Positions 61,357-64,000 of a stretch of 64,000 nucleotides of DNA are shown piece after piece. Within the stretch, counting starts at the first letter, position 1. Each line of letters starts with the position of its first letter. A program made the position numbers and the translations under genes. The DNA is from Acidobacteriota bacterium (lineage in GTDB: Bacteria; Acidobacteriota; Blastocatellia; Pyrinomonadales; Pyrinomonadaceae), in assembly GCA_023436495.1 (NCBI GenBank), contig JAEZIT010000125.1, positions 1 to 64,000 on the forward strand. The letters run 5' to 3'. Below the pieces are notes generated by a model. That model was not told the DNA's origin, did no database searches, and worked only from the letters and a program-made list of their open reading frames with translations.

Positions 61357-62979
61357 CTAGCGAACCAGTTGAAGCCTTCCGGCTCCCTTGTATAAAGCGA
61401 ATCCAAGAATCACCGAGTAGACGACCCAGAGATAGAATGTGAACCAAGCAGCGATCGCGGTTGCGGGGAGATTTCCGACGCCCGGCATGTCGAACGATGA
61501 TAGTATTAGCCTCAGGACTCCTCCGACGATCACCGACGTGATCAATAAGACAAGCCCCATCACGAGAATCTTAAGGTAAACCGCCCCTAACCGCTTGATC
61601 GTATCAAGTCCAACCAAGGGATTTATTGCCGCAAAGAATGACCGTGTATATCCTGCAACAATACATGCGGCCGGGAAGAAGAACAAACCCCACAGCAACG
61701 CAATCCCGCCTAGAACAACAAGCGGCGGGGCTAAACCGATCAGTTTAGCCACGATCTCATCGTATTCCTGCTGCCGCGTCTCAGGCGTCTTCCCGAAGGT
61801 GCCTTCGAGCCTTTCCTTTTGCGACCTGTCGATCATTTCCTGAGCCCGCATAACGGATGCTTCCGTATCGCCTGCAGGGGGAGATGCTAAATCTTCGCTG
61901 CCAATCCGCTCAAGACCTTGAACTCGGCCCGCCTGCTCCGATGCAGTCTTTCCTAGAAGGTCGCGCACGTTCTCCGATTGCTGAACGGTTCGGGTAGTAT
62001 CGAAGTATGGCGTTCCCGGCAGCCGCTCAAGCTCCTGTCTATGGGCCTCGGCCTGCTGGTTCAAAGCACTGAATGCAAAAAAGAGTCCCACCAGCAAAAT
62101 AAGCATAAATGCGCCAAATGACGAGATATAGACGCCGATGCTTAGGAAGAAGGGATGGAGAACGTCATCCCAGATCGAGAAGTCATCAAAATCCGGCATA
62201 AAGCTCGATGAGATCTTCCCCTGAGCGAAGTTCTCGAGCGTATGCGCCAGCACGCCGAACGTCAGCATATTCGCCAGCATCACGCAAAAAATGGCACCGA
62301 CGATCATTACTATCCCGCCTATTGCGGATGCCGACTGCCCGAGCGTGAAAAACGTGAACATTAATCCGCCGAGTAACAATCCGGTCTTGAATTTGAACGG
62401 ATGCTTTCCGGCTTCCACGAAATCGCGAAACCCGAATCCAGCGGTCATCGCCTGCCTAAATGCATTTTCCGCTGCGGCCTTTGCCTGGGTCTCAGGTATT
62501 TCCGAGCACAACCCTCCGCATGCCGGACATATACGGACACTGCCCCCGAATGACTTAGGGCATACTTTGCAAAAAGGGGCGCTGCATTCCTTACAAACGT
62601 AAAACGATCCGTCTCCGATATGGATCGAGCAAAAGTTGGGATCGTAGTGTGAAACGCTTAGTTGAAAGTTCTCGAATTTATTCGCTGGAACATTTTCGCT
62701 CGTAGCCGGATCGGCTTCGATTGATATTGTTCCTGGATCTCGAAATGCGGAGGCGTTAATGAGCACTGGCATCGGGGTGCCCTTCGCTTTCGCATTGAAG
62801 AACTGAATGAGCGCTGGGACCTTGCGGGCTTCGATCCAGCGAAGATTACCTTTTCTGACTTTGTCGTCCGGTTGAAGAGAACCGCCGGCGATCCAATCGG
62901 ACATTTCAATAAGATTTGCCTCGTAAACCTGTCCTCCGACCTCTATCTGCCAAAGCTCTTCGATATTCAGCTGATTCAT
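61357..62979 (-). CDS. GYF-2/zinc-binding/Yip1-like multidomain membrane protein
   Basis: This 540-residue protein starts with a GYF-2 (DUF4339) domain (about 5-60: ELWQIEVGGQVYEANLIEM...WIEARKVPALI). A Cys/His zinc segment follows (about 115-160: CSIHIGDGSFYVCKECSAPFCKVC...CPACGGLC), then several transmembrane helices in Yip1-like blocks. Between them is an acidic, Glu/Gln-rich loop (about 320-410, with SQKERLEGTFGKTPETRQQ). The whole is predicted to be an inner-membrane protein with cytoplasmic recruitment domains. The function is unknown. Confidence 0.75.
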   Translation of the reverse strand: MNQLNIEELWQIEVGGQVYEANLIEMSDWIAGGSLQPDDKVRKGNLRWIEARKVPALIQFFNAKAKGTPMPVLINASAFRDPGTISIEADPATSENVPANKFENFQLSVSHYDPNFCSIHIGDGSFYVCKECSAPFCKVCPKSFGGSVRICPACGGLCSEIPETQAKAAAENAFRQAMTAGFGFRDFVEAGKHPFKFKTGLLLGGLMFTFFTLGQSASAIGGIVMIVGAIFCVMLANMLTFGVLAHTLENFAQGKISSSFMPDFDDFSIWDDVLHPFFLSIGVYISSFGAFMLILLVGLFFAFSALNQQAEAHRQELERLPGTPYFDTTRTVQQSENVRDLLGKTASEQAGRVQGLERIGSEDLASPPAGDTEASVMRAQEMIDRSQKERLEGTFGKTPETRQQEYDEIVAKLIGLAPPLVVLGGIALLWGLFFFPAACIVAGYTRSFFAAINPLVGLDTIKRLGAVYLKILVMGLVLLITSVIVGGVLRLILSSFDMPGVGNLPATAIAAWFTFYLWVVYSVILGFALYKGAGRLQLVR

Positions 62980-62988
62980 ATTCGACGA

Positions 62989-64000
62989 TCAGGCGGAGGC
63001 ACTAACGCCGCTATCGGGGCGGGAGGAAGTGTTTACTACGACAGCCTGTTGTGCTTCCCGCATCATTTGCTTCTGGCGAACGACGCCGTTGGCCACCTCG
63101 CCGGCAGAGCACGCAGCGATAAGTGCATCGACGACCACACCATCGTAACGTGTTCCAACAAGGCTTTTAATAAGCTTAAGGGCTTCGGGCAGCGGAAGGG
63201 CTTTTTGATACGGCCGGTCGATCGTCATTGCGTCGAATGTGTCAGCGACGGAAACGATCTTCGCCTGTAAGGGGATCTGATCGCCAGTTAGCCCTTGGGG
63301 ATACCCTTTACCGTTGACCATTTCATGATGCATATACATTCCGGGCAGATAATCTTTCATCCCCGGAATCTGCGACATGATCTTGTATCCCTTCTGCGGA
63401 TGGCCCTTCATGATCTCGAATTCTTCGTCAGTTAGAGCAGCGGGCTTTTTCAGGATGGCGTCATCGATCGCGATTTTCCCGACGTCATGAAGCAATGCAC
63501 TCATTCGGAGCTTATCGATGTCATCTTCGTCCAGTCCAAGACGATTTCCGATGGCCACCGAAATTCGCGAAACGCGTTCCGAATGGCCGCGTGTATATTT
63601 GTCCTTCCCGTCGATCGCGGCCGCGAGTGCTTTGACCGTGCCGACGAAAAGTTCGCGGTTCTCCTTAGCGGCGGCCGCCAGTTTTGCAATATGGTCCTCC
63701 AGCCGATCGCTCATTAGGTTAAACGTGTCTGCGAGCGTTCCGATCTCGGTAACATTGCGCGATTCGACACGCGACGAGAAGTCGCCGGCGGCGATCTGCG
63801 AAGCGGCAACGGCAAGATTTTGAAGCGGCGACGTGAGGAGCTTCGCGCAAATAAAACCAACAACGAGGGCTACCAAAGCAAATGCGAGGCTGATCAACCA
63901 AGTCTGCCAGCGCATTTCGGCGACCGAGGCAAGTGCATTTCGTTCGTCCTGCATCGTTATGACGCCGTAATTCATGCCGGTGCCGAACGAAATACTCGAA
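62989..64000 (-). CDS. Membrane HAMP/HD-GYP phosphodiesterase, N-terminus beyond right edge
   Basis: The reading frame continues in frame upstream to base 64000 (SISFGTGMNYG...), so the true start and sensor domain lie outside. The visible part has a transmembrane helix near TWLISLAFALVALVVGF and a HAMP domain (LTSPLQNLAVAASQIAAGDFSSRV). The HD-GYP domain shows HDVGKIAI, HHEMVNGKGYP, the GYP motif, and DTFDAMTIDRPYQ. HD-GYP proteins hydrolyse cyclic di-GMP. The output and partner GGDEF proteins are not in the window. It precedes the GYF-2 protein by 9 bases. Confidence 0.88.
   Translation of the reverse strand, partial: SSISFGTGMNYGVITMQDERNALASVAEMRWQTWLISLAFALVALVVGFICAKLLTSPLQNLAVAASQIAAGDFSSRVESRNVTEIGTLADTFNLMSDRLEDHIAKLAAAAKENRELFVGTVKALAAAIDGKDKYTRGHSERVSRISVAIGNRLGLDEDDIDKLRMSALLHDVGKIAIDDAILKKPAALTDEEFEIMKGHPQKGYKIMSQIPGMKDYLPGMYMHHEMVNGKGYPQGLTGDQIPLQAKIVSVADTFDAMTIDRPYQKALPLPEALKLIKSLVGTRYDGVVVDALIAACSAGEVANGVVRQKQMMREAQQAVVVNTSSRPDSGVSASA

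Noticed and set aside
1..64000. Search for CRISPR arrays, transposases, phage genes and rRNA
   Set aside because: No regularly spaced direct repeats, IS-like inverted ends, integrase, phage structural or rRNA sequence was recognised.
1..64000. Sigma-54 (-24/-12) promoters linked to rpoN
   Set aside because: The few TGGCAC stretches I checked lack a correctly spaced TTGC element.

Overview
The window is a 64 kb stretch of ordinary, densely coding bacterial chromosome with moderate GC. It has short intergenic gaps, frequent ATGA stop/start overlaps and many SD-poor starts. I see no phage, transposon, CRISPR array or rRNA. The best guess at the organism is an Acidobacteriota member, probably Blastocatellia/Pyrinomonadales-like. 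This rests on a VWFA-related secreted protein of the acidobacterial type, a DUF1800/DUF1501 pair, Gram-negative envelope machinery (Lpt, Mla, TolC) and an rpoN-hpf-hprK-rapZ-PTS block. The assignment is inference from gene content.

Layout. 1-812 (-) is an MsbA-like ABC exporter whose transmembrane domain is interrupted by an in-frame TAA and which runs off the left edge. 916-3954 (+) holds asnS, an OsmC protein and a secreted NPP-type phosphodiesterase. 3959-10491 (-) holds two tandem metallophosphoesterases, a UbiD-family decarboxylase and an inactive/active pair of M16 peptidases. 10779-14807 (-) is an acetoacetyl-CoA block (3-hydroxybutyryl-CoA dehydrogenase, a membrane protein, thiolase, CoA-transferase). 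14969-17678 holds an alpha/beta hydrolase, two small unknowns and proline dehydrogenase. 17808-21488 (+) holds proS, a 38-residue membrane miniprotein, and an ECF sigma/anti-sigma/Spy-like module. 21629-24522 (+) is an Mla-type lipid transporter.

24537-29152 (+) is an arginine operon argR-argC-argD-argF'-argB with a promoter and an overlapping dyad that looks like an ArgR site. It ends at a hairpin back to back with the minus-strand glycolytic cluster gapA-pgk-tpiA-secG-tRNA-Leu(GAG) (29198-33023). 33239-38087 (+) holds a TolC-like protein, a glycosyltransferase and three secreted proteins including a VWFA protein. 38091-40404 (-) holds dodecin, D-Ala-D-Ala ligase and arginase. 40492-50495 (-) is a long envelope/regulation block that reads, in transcription order, recJ, a giant LptC/LptA-like protein, lptB, rpoN, hpf, hprK, rapZ, EIIA and HPr. 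50525-55358 (-) holds uppP, an SDR, an ACT-domain protein, RNase J and rsmA. 55497-59138 (+) is the DUF1800/DUF1501 pair. 59125-64000 (-) holds ribD, ftsY, a GYF-2/zinc/Yip1-like membrane protein and an HD-GYP protein cut by the right edge.

The most interesting points are molecular departures inside familiar genes. The arginine carbamoyltransferase carries neither diagnostic residue of the N-acetyl or N-succinyl subclass. RapZ has lost both Walker residues while its HPrK/HPr/EIIA neighbours are intact. LptC and LptA functions appear merged in one protein of about 875 residues. RibD has His in place of a zinc-ligand Cys. A strong hairpin sits immediately before an SD-less pgk start. The MlaD tail has repeats whose spacing changes by whole heptads. 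I found no clear new multi-gene system.
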